This document shows, one piece after another, positions 36,301-49,670 of a stretch of DNA of 64,000 nt. The position numbers and the translations under genes are program-made. The stretch comes from Coriaria nepalensis (lineage: Eukaryota; Streptophyta; Magnoliopsida; Cucurbitales; Coriariaceae): the NCBI GenBank assembly GCA_027186245.1, contig CP114481.1:23839501-23903500 (forward strand). Direction: 5' to 3'. Positions within the stretch are counted from its first letter, which is position 1. Each line of letters opens with the position of its first letter. Below the pieces are notes generated by a model. The model ran no database searches. It was not told the DNA's origin and saw only the letters and a list, made by a program, of their open reading frames with translations.

Positions 36301-38048
36301 TTAATTTAGAATGATTTAATGACTAGAAGAGACTTAGTGACATGACTTTAAGGCTAAACAAATGCATTGTTGCCTATAATAGATCAACTGCAAGTTATGC
36401 ACGAAAGTCATGTTTAAAGGCCGAAATTCGTTCGAAATGATTTAGAATGATTTACTGATTAAAAGAAACGCAAAAATATGACTTTAAGGCTAAAAAAATG
36501 AATAGTTGCCATCAATAGATCAACTGCAAGTTAGGCATGAAAGTCGCGTTTTAAATGCAAAAAGAGTATTGGTTCGAAGTGCCTTCAAACAATTTAATGA
36601 TTGAAAAGACTGAGTGATATGCTTTTTAATGCTAAAATAATGCATTTTTGTCTTCAGTAGATTAATTATACGTTATGTAAGAAAATAATGTTTGTAGGGC
36701 GAAAATAGAATTCGTTCGAATTAATTTAGAATGATTTAATGACTAGAAGAGACTTAGTGACATGACTTTAAGGCTAAACAAATGCATTGTTGCCTATAAT
36801 AGATCAACTGCAAGTTATGCACGAAAGTCATGTTTAAAGGCCGAAATTCGTTCTAAATGATTTAGAATGATTTGCTGATTAAAAGAGACGCAAAAATATG
36901 ACTTTAAGGCTAAAAAAACGCATAGTTGCCATCAATAGATCAATTGCAAGTTAGGCATTAAAGTAGCGTTTTAAATGCAAAAAGAGAATTCGTTCGAAGT
37001 GCCTTCAAACAATTTAATTATTGAAAAGACTGAGTGATATGCTTTTTAATGCTAAAATAATGCGTTGTTGTCTTCACTAGATTAATTACAAATTATGTAA
37101 GAAAATAATGTTTGTAAGGCGAAAATAGAATTCGTTCGTATTAATTTAGAATGATTTAATGACTCGAATAGACTCAGTGATCGGACTTAAAGGCTAAACA
37201 AATGCATTGTTGCCTTCAATAGATTAACTGCAAGTTATGCACGAAAGTCATGTTTAAAGGCCGAAATTCGTTCGAAATGATTTAGAATGATTTAATGACT
37301 AAAAGAGACGCAATAATATGACTTTAAGGCTAAAAAATGAATAGTTACCTTCAATAGATCAAGTGCAAGTTATACATGAAAGTCCTATTTTAAATACAAA
37401 AATAGAATTGGTTCGAAGTGCCTTCAAACAATTTAATGATTGAAAAGACTGAGTGATATGCTTTTTAATGGTAAAATAATGCATTGTTGTCTTCAGTAGA
37501 TTAATTGCAAGTTATGCAAGAAAATAATGTTTGAAGGGCGAAAATAGAATTCGTTCGAATTAATTGAGAATGATTTAATGACTACAAGAGACTTAGTGAC
37601 ATGACTTTAAGGCTAAACAAATGCATTGTTGCCTATAATAGATCAACTGCAAGTTATGCACGAAAGTCCAGTTTAAAGGCCGAATTTCGTTTGAAGTGAT
37701 TTAGAATGATTTACTGATTAAAAGAGACGCAAAAATATGACTTTAAGGCTAAAAAAATGCATAGTTGCCATCAATAGATCAATTGCAAGTTAGGCATCAA
37801 AGTCGCGTTTTAAATGCAAAAAGAGAATTGGTTCGAAGTGCCTTCAAACAATTTAATGATTGAAAAGACTGAGTGATATGCTTTTTAATGCTAAAATAAT
37901 GCATTGTTGTCTTCAGTAGATTAATTACAAGTTATGTAAGAAAATAATGTTTGTAGGGCGAAAATAGAATTCGTTCGTATTAATTTAGAATGATTTAATG
38001 ACTCGAATAGACTCAGTGACAGGACTTAAAGGCTAAACAAATGCATTG
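32742..38048. repeat. 6-trimer HOR, 2.1 copies of 2,518 bp
   Basis: The match at 2,518 bp begins after the TATATC/TAGATC difference at 32741 and ends at the GGTACC/GTTGCT difference at 38049. Marks: GGCATCAAAG (32757, 35275, 37793), GTCTTAAATAG (33294, 35812), ATGCACAGTTGCC (33561, 36079), ATTATACGTTATG (34147, 36665), GTCTTCACTAG (34553, 37071). By eye the two full copies are almost identical. One difference seen is CTAAAAAAATGC (about 33836) versus CTAAACAAATGC, consistent with very recent duplication. Confidence 0.92.
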
Positions 38049-38334
38049 GTACCTTCAATAGATTAACTACAAGTTATGCACGAAAGTCATGTTTAAAGGC
38101 CGAATTTTGCTCGAAGTGATTTAGAAAGATTTAATGACTAAAAGAGACGCAAAAATATGAATTTCAGGCTAAAAAAATGCATAGTGGCCTTCAATAGATC
38201 AACTGCAAGTTATGCATGAAAGTCGCGTTTTAAATGCAAAAAGAGAATTGGTTCGAAGTGCCTTCAAACAATTTAATGATTCAAAAGACTGAGTGATATG
38301 CTTTTTAATGCTAAAATAATGCATTGTTGTCTTC

Positions 38335-40853
38335 AATAGATAAATTACAAGTTATGTAAGAAAATAATGTTTGAAGGGCGAAAATAGAATTCGTTCATAT
38401 TAATTTAGAATGATTTAATGACTCGAAGAGACTCAGTGATATGACTTTAAGGCTAAACAAATGCATTGTTGCTTCTAATAGATCAACTGCAAGTTACGCA
38501 CGAAAGCCATGTTTAAAGGCTGAATTTCATTCGAAGTGACTTGGAACGATTTACTAACTAAAAGAGACGCAAAAATATGAATTTAAGGCTAAAAAAATGC
38601 ATAGTTGCCATCAATAGATCAACTGCGAGTTATGCATGAAAGTCGCGTTTTAAATGCAAAAAGAGAATTGGTTCGAAGTGCCTTCAAATAATTTAATGAT
38701 TGAAAAGACTGAGTGATATGATTTTTAATGCTAAAATAATGCGTTGTTGTCTTCAGTAGATTAATTACAAATTATGTAAGAAAATAATGTTTGTAGGGCG
38801 AAAATAGAATTCGTTCGAATTAATTTAGAATGATTTAATGACTAGAAGAGACTTAGTGACATGACTTTAAGGCTAAACAAATGCATTGTTGCCTATAATA
38901 GATCAATTGCAAGTTATGCACGAAAGTCATGTTTAAAGGCCGAAATTCATTCGAAATGATTTAGAATGATTTACTGATTAAAAGAGACGCAAAAATATGA
39001 CTTTAAGGCTAAAAAAATGCATAGTTGCCATCAATAGATCAATTGCAAGTTAGGCATGAAAGTCGCGTTTCAAATGCAAAAAGAGAATTGGTTCGAAGTG
39101 CCTTCAAACAATTTAATGATTGAAAAGACTGAGTGATATGCTTTTTAATGCTAAAATAATGCATTGTTGTCTTCAATAGATAAATTACAACTTATGTAAG
39201 AAAATAATGTTTGAAGCGCGAAAATAGAATTCGTTCATATTAATTTAGAATGATTTAATGACTCGAAGAGACTCAGTGATATGACTTTAAGGCTAAACAA
39301 ATGCATTGTTGCTTCTAATAGATCAACTGCAAGTTACGCACGAAAGCCATGTTGAAAGGCTGAATTTCATTCGAAGTGACTTGGAACGATTTACTAACTA
39401 AAAGAGACGCAAAAATATGAATTTAAGGCTAAAAAAATGCATAGTTGCCATCAATAGATCAACTGCAAGTTATGCATGAAAGTCGCGTTTTAAATGCAAA
39501 AAGAGAATTGGTTCGAAGTGCCTTCAAACAATTTAATGATTGAAAAGACTGAGTGATATGCTTTTTAATGCTAAAATAATGCATTGTTGTCTTAAATAGA
39601 TAAATTACAAGTTATGTAAGAAAATAATGTTTGAAGGGCGAAAATAGAATTCGTTCATATTAATTTAGAACGATTTAATGACTCGAAGAGACTCAGTGAT
39701 ATGACTTTAAGGCTAAACAAATGCATTGTTGCTTTTAATAGATCAACTGCAACTTACGCACGAAAGCCATGTTTAAAGGCTGAATTTCATTCGAAGTGAT
39801 TTAGAAAGATTTAATGACTAAAGGAGATGCAACAATACGACTTTATGGCTAAAAAATGCACAGTTGCCATCAATAGATCAACTGCAAGTTATGCATGAAA
39901 GTCGCGTTTTAAATGCAAAAAGAGAATTGGTTCGAAGTGCCTTCAAACAATTTAATGATTGAAAAGACTGAGTGATATGCTTTTTAATGCTAAAATAATG
40001 CATTGTTGTCTTCAGTAGATTAATTACAAATTATGTAAGAAAATAATGTTTGTAGGGCGAAAATAGAATTCGTTCGAATTAATTTAGAATGATTTAATGA
40101 CTAGAAGAGACTTAGTGACATGACTTTAAGGCTAAACAAATGCATTGTTGCCTATAATAGATCAACTGCAAGTTATGCACGAAAGTCATGTTTAAAGGCC
40201 GAAATTCGTTCGAAATGATTTAGAATGATTTACTGATTAAAAGAAACGCAAAAATATGACTTTAAGGCTAAAAAAATGAATAGTTGCCATCAATAGATCA
40301 ACTGCAAGTTAGGCATGAAAGTCGCGTTTTAAATGCAAAAAGAGAATTGGTTCGAAGTGCCTTCAAACAATTTAATGATTGAAAAGACTGAGTGATATGC
40401 TTTTTAATGCTAAAATAATGCATTTTTGTCTTCAGTAGATTAATTATACGTTATGTAAGAAAATAATGTTTGTAGGGCGAAAATAGAATTCGTTCGAATT
40501 AATTTAGAATGATTTAATGACTAGAAGAGACTTAGTGACATGACTTTAAGGCTAAACAAATGCATTGTTGCCTATAATAGATCAATTGCAAGTTATGCAC
40601 GAAAGTCATGTTTAAAGGCCGAAATTCATTCGAAATGATTTAGAATGATTTACTGATTAAAAGAGACGCAAAAATATGACTTTAAGGCTAAAAAAATGCA
40701 TAGTTGCCATCAATAGATCAATTGCAAGTTAGGCATGAAAGTCGCGTTTCAAATGCAAAAAGAGAATTGGTTCGAAGTGCCTTCAAACAATTTAATGATT
40801 GAAAAGACTGAGTGATATGCTTTTTAATGCTAAAATAATGCATTGTTGTCTTC
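38335..40853. repeat. 6-trimer HOR (2,519 bp), complete copy U1-U6
   Basis: Trimers at 38335 (U1), 38755 (U2), 39175 (U3), 39595 (U4), 40014 (U5) and 40434 (U6). Marks: U1 TTCTAATAG with CTGCGAGTTATGC and GATATGATTTTTAATG; U2 preceded by GCGTTGTTG and with GTTTCAAATGC in C; U3 ACAACTTATG, GAAGCGCG and ATGTTGAAAGG; U4 CTTAAATAG and ATGCACAG; U5 AAAGAAACGC; U6 ATTATACG. U4-U6 resemble trimers at 33299, 33718 and 34138 in the preceding domain, so the two 6-trimer HORs are related. Confidence 0.88.
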
Positions 40854-42952
40854 AATAGATAAATTACAACTTATGTAAGAAAATAATGTTTGAAGGGCGA
40901 AAATAGAATTCGTTCATATTAATTTAGAATGATTTAATGACTCGAAGAGACTCAGTGATATGACTTTAAGGCTAAACAAATGCATTGTTGCTTCTAATAG
41001 ATCAACTGCAAGTTACGCACGAAAGCCATGTTTAAAGGCTGAATTTCATTCGAAGTGACTTGGAACGATTTACTAACTAAAAGAGACGCAAAAATATGAA
41101 TTTAAGGCTAAAAAAATGCATAGTTGCCATCAATAGATCAACTGCGAGTTATGCATGAAAGTCGCGTTTTAAATGCAAAAAGAGAATTGGTTCGAAGTGC
41201 CTTCAAATAATTTAATGATTGAAAAGACTGAGTGATATGATTTTTAATGCTAAAATAATGCGTTGTTGTCTTCAGTAGATTAATTACAAATTATGTAAGA
41301 AAATAATGTTTGTAGGGCGAAAATAGAATTCGTTCGAATTAATTTAGAATGATTTAATGACTAGAAGAGACTTAGTGACATGACTTTAAGGCTAAACAAA
41401 TGCATTGTTGCCTATAATAGATCAATTGCAAGTTATGCACGAAAGTCATGTTTAAAGGCCGAAATTCATTCGAAATGATTTAGAATGATTTACTGATTAA
41501 AAGAGACGCAAAAATATGACTTTAAGGCTAAAAAAATGCATAGTTGCCATCAATAGATCAATTGCAAGTTAGGCATGAAAGTCGCGTTTCAAATGCAAAA
41601 AGAGAATTGGTTCGAAGTGCCTTCAAACAATTTAATGATTGAAAAGACTGAGTGATATGCTTTTTAATGCTAAAATAATGCATTGTTGTCTTCAATAGAT
41701 AAATTACAACTTATGTAAGAAAATAATGTTTGAAGCGCGAAAATAGAATTCGTTCATATTAATTTAGAATGATTTAATGACTCGAAGAGACTCAGTGATA
41801 TGACTTTAAGGCTAAACAAATGCATTGTTGCTTCTAATAGATCAACTGCAAGTTACGCACGAAAGCCATGTTGAAAGGCTGAATTTCATTCGAAGTGACT
41901 TGGAACGATTTACTAACTAAAAGAGACGCAAAAATATGAATTTAAGGCTAAAAAAATGCATAGTTGCCATCAATAGATCAACTGCAAGTTATGCATGAAA
42001 GTCGCGTTTTAAATGCAAAAAGAGAATTGGTTCGAAGTGCCTTCAAACAATTTAATGATTGAAAAGACTGAGTGATATGCTTTTTAATGCTAAAATAATG
42101 CATTGTTGTCTTAAATAGATAAATTACAAGTTATGTAAGAAAATAATGTTTGAAGGGCGAAAATAGAATTCGTTCATATTAATTTAGAACGATTTAATGA
42201 CTCGAAGAGACTCAGTGATATGACTTTAAGGCTAAACAAATGCATTGTTGCTTTTAATAGATCAACTGCAACTTACGCACGAAAGCCATGTTTAAAGGCT
42301 GAATTTCATTCGAAGTGATTTAGAAAGATTTAATGACTAAAGGAGATGCAACAATACGACTTTATGGCTAAAAAATGCACAGTTGCCATCAATAGATCAA
42401 CTGCAAGTTATGCATGAAAGTCGCGTTTTAAATGCAAAAAGAGAATTGGTTCGAAGTGCCTTCAAACAATTTAATGATTGAAAAGACTGAGTGATATGCT
42501 TTTTAATGCTAAAATAATGCATTGTTGTCTTCAGTAGATTAATTACAAATTATGTAAGAAAATAATGTTTGTAGGGCGAAAATAGAATTCGTTCGAATTA
42601 ATTTAGAATGATTTAATGACTAGAAGAGACTTAGTGACATGACTTTAAGGCTAAACAAATGCATTGTTGCCTATAATAGATCAACTGCAAGTTATGCACG
42701 AAAGTCATGTTTAAAGGCCGAAATTCGTTCGAAATGATTTAGAATGATTTACTGATTAAAAGAGACGCAAAAATATGACTTTAAGGCTAAAAAAATGCAT
42801 AGTTGCCATCAATAGATCAATTGCAAGTTAGGCATGAAAGTCGCGTTTCAAATGCAAAAAGAGAATTGGTTCGAAGTGCCTTCAAACAATTTAATGATTG
42901 AAAAGACTGAGTGATATGCTTTTTAATGCTAAAATAATGCATTGTTGTCTTC
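40854..42952. repeat. 6-trimer HOR, second copy with U5/U6 fused
   Basis: U1-U4 repeat at 40854, 41274, 41694 and 42114, shifted 2,519 bp from copy 1. The fifth trimer (42533) begins as U5 and ends as U6. Its B has the U5 mark AAATTCGTTCG (42721-42731) but then AAAGAGACGC, ATGCATAG, CAATTGC and GTTTCAAATGC of U6. The exchange lies at about 42728-42761, inside B, and removes one 420 bp trimer. Confidence 0.84.
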
Positions 42953-45900
42953 AATAGATAAATTACAACTTATGTAAGAAAATAATGTTTGAAGGGCGAA
43001 AATAGAATTCGTTCATATTAATTTAGAATGATTTAATGACTCGAAGAGACTCAGTGATATGACTTTAAGGCTAAACAAATGCATTGTTGCTTCTAATAGA
43101 TCAACTGCAAGTTACGCACGAAAGCCATGTTTAAAGGCTGAATTTCATTCGAAGTGACTTGGAACGATTTACTAACTAAAAGAGACGCAAAAATATGAAT
43201 TTAAGGCTAAAAAAATGCATAGTTGCCATCAATAGATCAACTGCGAGTTATGCATGAAAGTCGCGTTTTAAATGCAAAAAGAGAATTGGTTCGAAGTGCC
43301 TTCAAACAATTTAATGATTGAAAAGACTGAGTGATATGATTTTTAATGCTAAAATAATGCGTTGTTGTCTTCAGTAGATTAATTACAAATTATGTAAGAA
43401 AATAATGTTTGTAGGGCGAAAATAGAATTCGTTCGAATTAATTTAGAATGATTTAATGACTAGAAGAGACTTAGTGACATGACTTTAAGGCTAAACAAAT
43501 GCATTGTTGCCTATAATAGATCAATTGCAAGTTATGCACGAAAGTCATGTTTAAAGGCCGAAATTCATTCGAAATGATTTAGAATGATTTACTGATTAAA
43601 AGAGACGCAAAAATATGACTTTAAGGCTAAAAAAATGCATAGTTGCCATCAATAGATCAATTGCAAGTTAGGCATGAAAGTCGCGTTTCAAATGCAAAAA
43701 GAGAATTGGTTCGAAGTGCCTTCAAACAATTTAATGATTGAAAAGACTGAGTGATATGCTTTTTAATGCTAAAATAATGCATTGTTGTCTTCAATAGATA
43801 AATTACAACTTATGTAAGAAAATAATGTTTGAAGCGCAAAAATAGAATTCGTTCATATTAATTTAGAATGATTTAATGACTCGAAGAGACTCAGTGATAT
43901 GACTTTAAGGCTAAACAAATGCATTGTTGCTTCTAATAGATCAACTGCAAGTTACGCACGAAAGCCATGTTGAAAGGCTGAATTTCATTCGAAGTGACTT
44001 GGAACGATTTACTAACTAAAAGAGACGCAAAAATATGAATTTAAGGCTAAAAAAATGCATAGTTGCCATCAATAGATCAACTGCAAGTTATGCATGAAAG
44101 TCGCGTTTTAAATGCAAAAAGAGAATTGGTTCGAAGTGCCTTCAAACAATTTAATGATTGAAAAGACTGAGTGATATGCTTTTTAATCCTAAAATAATGC
44201 ATTGTTGTCTTCAGTAGATTAATTACAAATTATGTAAGAAAATAATGTTTGTAGGGCGAAAATAGAATTCGTTCGAATTAATTTAGAATGATTTAATGAC
44301 TAGAAGAGACTTAGTGACATGACTTTAAGGCTAAACAAATGCATTGTTGCCTATAATAGATCAACTGCAAGTTATGCACGAAAGTCATGTTTAAAGGCCG
44401 AATTTCGTTCGAACTCATTTAGAAAGATTTAATGACTAAAGGAGATGCAATAATACGACTTTACGGCTAAAAAAATGAATAGTTGCCATCAATAGATCAA
44501 CTGCAAGTTAGGCATGAAAGTCGCGTTTTAAATGCAAAAAGAGAATTGGTTCGAAGTGCCTTCAAACAATTTAATGATTGAAAAGACTGAGTGATATGCT
44601 TTTTAATGCTAAAATAATGCATTTTTGTCTTCAGTAGATTAATTATACGTTATGTAAGAAAATAATGTTTGTAGGGCGAAAATAGAATTCGTTCGAATTA
44701 ATTTAGAATGATTTAATGACTAGAAGAGACTTAGTGACATGACTTTAAGGCTAAACAAATGCATTGTTGCCTATAATAGATCAATTGCAAGTTATGCACG
44801 AAAGTCATGTTTAAAGGCCGAAATTCATTCGAAATGATTTAGAATGATTTACTGATTAAAAGAGACGCAAAAATATGACTTTAAGGCTAAAAAAATGCAT
44901 AGTTGCCATCAATAGATCAATTGCAAGTTAGGCATGAAAGTCGCGTTTCAAATGCAAAAAGAGAATTGGTTCGAAGTGCCTTCAAACAATTTAATGATTG
45001 AAAAGACTGAGTGATATGCTTTTTAATGCTAAAATAATGCATTGTTGTCTTCAATAGATAAATTACAACTTATGTAAGAAAATAATGTTTGAAGGGCGAA
45101 AATAGAATTCGTTCATATTAATTTAGAATGATTTAATGACTCGAAGAGACTCAGTGATATGACTTTAAGGCTAAACAAATGCATTGTTGCTTCTAATAGA
45201 TCAACTGCAAGTTACGCACGAAAGCCATGTTTAAAGGCTGAATTTCATTCGAAGTGACTTGGAACGATTTACTAACTAAAAGAGACGCAAAAATATGAAT
45301 TTAAGGCTAAAAAAATGCATAGTTGCCATCAATAGATCAACTGCGAGTTATGCATGAAAGTCGCGTTTTAAATGCAAAAAGAGAATTGGTTCGAAGTGCC
45401 TTCAAACAATTTAATGATTGAAAAGACTGAGTGATATGATTTTTAATGCTAAAATAATGCGTTGTTGTCTTCAGTAGATTAATTACAAATTATGTAAGAA
45501 AATAATGTTTGTAGGGCGAAAATAGAATTCGTTCGAATTAATTTAGAATGATTTAATGACTAGAAGAGACTTAGTGACATGACTTTAAGGCTAAACAAAT
45601 GCATTGTTGCCTATAATAGATCAATTGCAAGTTATGCACGAAAGTCATGTTTAAAGGCCGAAATTCATTCGAAATGATTTAGAATGATTTACTGATTAAA
45701 AGAGACGCAAAAATATGACTTTAAGGCTAAAAAAATGCATAGTTGCCATCAATAGATCAATTGCAAGTTAGGCATGAAAGTCGCGTTTCAAATGCAAAAA
45801 GAGAATTGGTTCGAAGTGCCTTCAAACAATTTAATGATTGAAAAGACTGAGTGATATGCTTTTTAATGCTAAAATAATGCATTGTTGTCTTCAATAGATA

Positions 45901-48831
45901 AATTACAACTTATGTAAGAAAATAATGTTTGAAGCGCAAAAATAGAATTCGTTCATATTAATTTAGAATGATTTAATGACTCGAAGAGACTCAGTGATAT
46001 GACTTTAAGGCTAAACAAATGCATTGTTGCTTCTAATAGATCAACTGCAAGTTACGCACGAAAGCCATGTTGAAAGGCTGAATTTCATTCGAAGTGACTT
46101 GGAACGATTTACTAACTAAAAGAGACGCAAAAATATGAATTTAAGGCTAAAAAAATGCATAGTTGCCATCAATAGATCAACTGCAAGTTATGCATGAAAG
46201 TCGCGTTTTAAATGCAAAAAGAGAATTGGTTCGAAGTGCCTTCAAACAATTTAATGATTGAAAAGACTGAGTGATATGCTTTTTAATCCTAAAATAATGC
46301 ATTGTTGTCTTCAGTAGATTAATTACAAATTATGTAAGAAAATAATGTTTGTAGGGCGAAAATAGAATTCGTTCGAATTAATTTAGAATGATTTAATGAC
46401 TAGAAGAGACTTAGTGACATGACTTTAAGGCTAAACAAATGCATTGTTGCCTATAATAGATCAACTGCAAGTTATGCACGAAAGTCATGTTTAAAGGCCG
46501 AATTTCGTTCGAACTCATTTAGAAAGATTTAATGACTAAAGGAGATGCAATAATACGACTTTACGGCTAAAAAAATGAATAGTTGCCATCAATAGATCAA
46601 CTGCAAGTTAGGCATGAAAGTCGCGTTTTAAATGCAAAAAGAGAATTGGTTCGAAGTGCCTTCAAACAATTTAATGATTGAAAAGACTGAGTGATATGCT
46701 TTTTAATGCTAAAATAATGCATTTTTGTCTTCAGTAGATTAATTATACGTTATGTAAGAAAATAATGTTTGTAGGGCGAAAATAGAATTCGTTCGAATTA
46801 ATTTAGAATGATTTAATGACTAGAAGAGACTTAGTGACATGACTTTAAGGCTAAACAAATGCATTGTTGCCTATAATAGATCAATTGCAAGTTATGCACG
46901 AAAGTCATGTTTAAAGGCCGAAATTCATTCGAAATGATTTAGAATGATTTACTGATTAAAAGAGACGCAAAAATATGACTTTAAGGCTAAAAAAATGCAT
47001 AGTTGCCATCAATAGATCAATTGCAAGTTAGGCATGAAAGTCGCGTTTCAAATGCAAAAAGAGAATTGGTTCGAAGTGCCTTCAAACAATTTAATGATTG
47101 AAAAGACTGAGTGATATGCTTTTTAATGCTAAAATAATGCATTGTTGTCTTCAATAGATAAATTACAACTTATGTAAGAAAATAATGTTTGAAGGGCGAA
47201 AATAGAATTCGTTCATATTAATTTAGAATGATTTAATGACTCGAAGAGACTCAGTGATATGACTTTAAGGCTAAACAAATGCATTGTTGCTTCTAATAGA
47301 TCAACTGCAAGTTACGCACGAAAGCCATGTTTAAAGGCTGAATTTCATTCGAAGTGACTTGGAACGATTTACTAACTAAAAGAGACGCAAAAATATGAAT
47401 TTAAGGCTAAAAAAATGCATAGTTGCCATCAATAGATCAACTGCGAGTTATGCATGAAAGTCGCGTTTTAAATGCAAAAAGAGAATTGGTTCGAAGTGCC
47501 TTCAAACAATTTAATGATTGAAAAGACTGAGTGATATGATTTTTAATGCTAAAATAATGCGTTGTTGTCTTCAGTAGATTAATTACAAATTATGTAAGAA
47601 AATAATGTTTGTAGGGCGAAAATAGAATTCGTTCGAATTAATTTAGAATGATTTAATGACTAGAAGAGACTTAGTGACATGACTTTAAGGCTAAACAAAT
47701 GCATTGTTGCCTATAATAGATCAATTGCAAGTTATGCACGAAAGTCATGTTTAAAGGCCGAAATTCATTCGAAATGATTTAGAATGATTTACTGATTAAA
47801 AGAGACGCAAAAATATGACTTTAAGGCTAAAAAAATGCATAGTTGCCATCAATAGATCAATTGCAAGTTAGGCATGAAAGTCGCGTTTCAAATGCAAAAA
47901 GAGAATTGGTTCGAAGTGCCTTCAAACAATTTAATGATTGAAAAGACTGAGTGATATGCTTTTTAATGCTAAAATAATGCATTGTTGTCTTCAATAGATA
48001 AATTACAACTTATGTAAGAAAATAATGTTTGAAGCGCAAAAATAGAATTCGTTCATATTAATTTAGAATGATTTAATGACTCGAAGAGACTCAGTGATAT
48101 GACTTTAAGGCTAAACAAATGCATTGTTGCTTCTAATAGATCAACTGCAAGTTACGCACGAAAGCCATGTTGAAAGGCTGAATTTCATTCGAAGTGACTT
48201 GGAACGATTTACTAACTAAAAGAGACGCAAAAATATGAATTTAAGGCTAAAAAAATGCATAGTTGCCATCAATAGATCAACTGCAAGTTATGCATGAAAG
48301 TCGCGTTTTAAATGCAAAAAGAGAATTGGTTCGAAGTGCCTTCAAACAATTTAATGATTGAAAAGACTGAGTGATATGCTTTTTAATGCTAAAATAATGC
48401 ATTGTTGTCTTCAGTAGATTAATTACAAATTATGTAAGAAAATAATGTTTGTAGGGCGAAAATAGAATTCGTTCGAATTAATTTAGAATGATTTAATGAC
48501 TAGAAGAGACTTAGTGACATGACTTTAAGGCTAAACAAATGCATTGTTGCCTATAATAGATCAACTGCAAGTTATGCACGAAAGTCATGTTTAAAGGCCG
48601 AATTTCGTTCGAAGTGATTTAGAAAGATTTAATGACTAAAGGAGATGCAATAATACGACTTTACAGCTAAAAAATGCATAGTTGCCATCAATAGATCAAT
48701 TGCAAGTTAAGCATGAAAGTCGCGTTTTAAATGCAAAAAGAGAATTAGTTCGAAGTGCCTTCAAACAATTTAATGATTGAAAAGACTGAGTGATATGCTT
48801 TTTAAAGCTAAAATAATGCATTCTTGTCTTC
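42953..48831. repeat. 5-trimer HOR, 2.8 copies of exactly 2,100 bp
   Basis: Copies start at 42953, 45053 and 47153, in the order U1 U2 U3 U5 U6; the third copy ends after U5. U4 (CTTAAATAG, ATGCACAG) is missing. The period is exactly 2,100 bp: GAAGCGCAAA at 43831, 45931 and 48031. I saw no difference between 44221-46287 and 46321-48387. The first is TTAATCCT versus TTAATGCT at 48388. This is the most homogeneous part of the window and is derived from the neighbouring 2,519 bp HOR. Confidence 0.93.
44402..44470 (+). other. B-type replacement inside U5 of the 2,100 bp HOR
   Basis: In the older U5 (40014 unit) B reads AAATTCGTTCGAAATG then TTTACTGATTAAAAG. Here and at 46502 the central B is another type (GATTTAGAAAGATTTAATG, AAAGGAGATGCAATAATACG), while the end (AAAATGAATAGTTGCC, then CAACTGCAAGTTAGGC) is still U5. 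A private GAACTCATTT is also present. A conversion-like replacement of roughly 70 bp fits; it was then amplified with the HOR. Confidence 0.68.
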
Positions 48832-49670
48832 AATAGATTAATTACAAGTTATGTAAGAAAATAATGTTTGAAGGGCGAAAATAGAATTCATTCGTATTAA
48901 TTTAGATTGATTTAATGACTCGAATAGACTCAGTGACAGGACTTAAAGGCGAAACAAATGCATTGTTGCCTTCAATAGATTAACTACAAGTTATGCACAA
49001 AAGTCATGTTTAAAGGCCGAATTTCGCTCGAAGTGATTTAGAAAGATTTAATGACTAAAAGAGACGCAATAATATGACTTTAAGGCTAAAAAATGAATAG
49101 TTACCTTCAATAGATCAAGTGCAAGTTATGCATGAAAGTCGTGTTTTAAATACAAAAATAGAATTGGTTCGAAGTGCCTTCAAACAATTTAATGATTGAA
49201 AAGACTGAGTGATATGCTTTTTAATAGTAAAATAATGCTTTGTTGTCTTCAGTAGATTAATTGCAAGTTATGCAAGAAAATAATGTATGAAGGGCGAAAA
49301 TAAAATTCGTTCGAATTAATTGAGAATGATTTAATGACTAGAAGAGACTTAGTGACATGACTTTAAGGCTAAACAAATGCATTGTTGCCTATAATAGATC
49401 AACTGCAAGTTATGCACGAAAGTCAAGTTTAAAGGCCGAATTTCGTTCGAAGTGATTTAGAATGATTTACTGACTAAAAGAGAAGGAAAAATATGACTTT
49501 AAGGCCAAAAAAATGCATAGTTGCCATCAATAGATCAATTGCAAGTTAGGCATGAAAGTCGCGTTTTAAATGCAAAAAGAGAATTGGTTCGAAGTGCCTT
49601 CCAACAATTTAATGATCGAAAAGACTGAGTGATATGCTTTTTAATGCTAAAATAATGCATTGTTGTCTTC

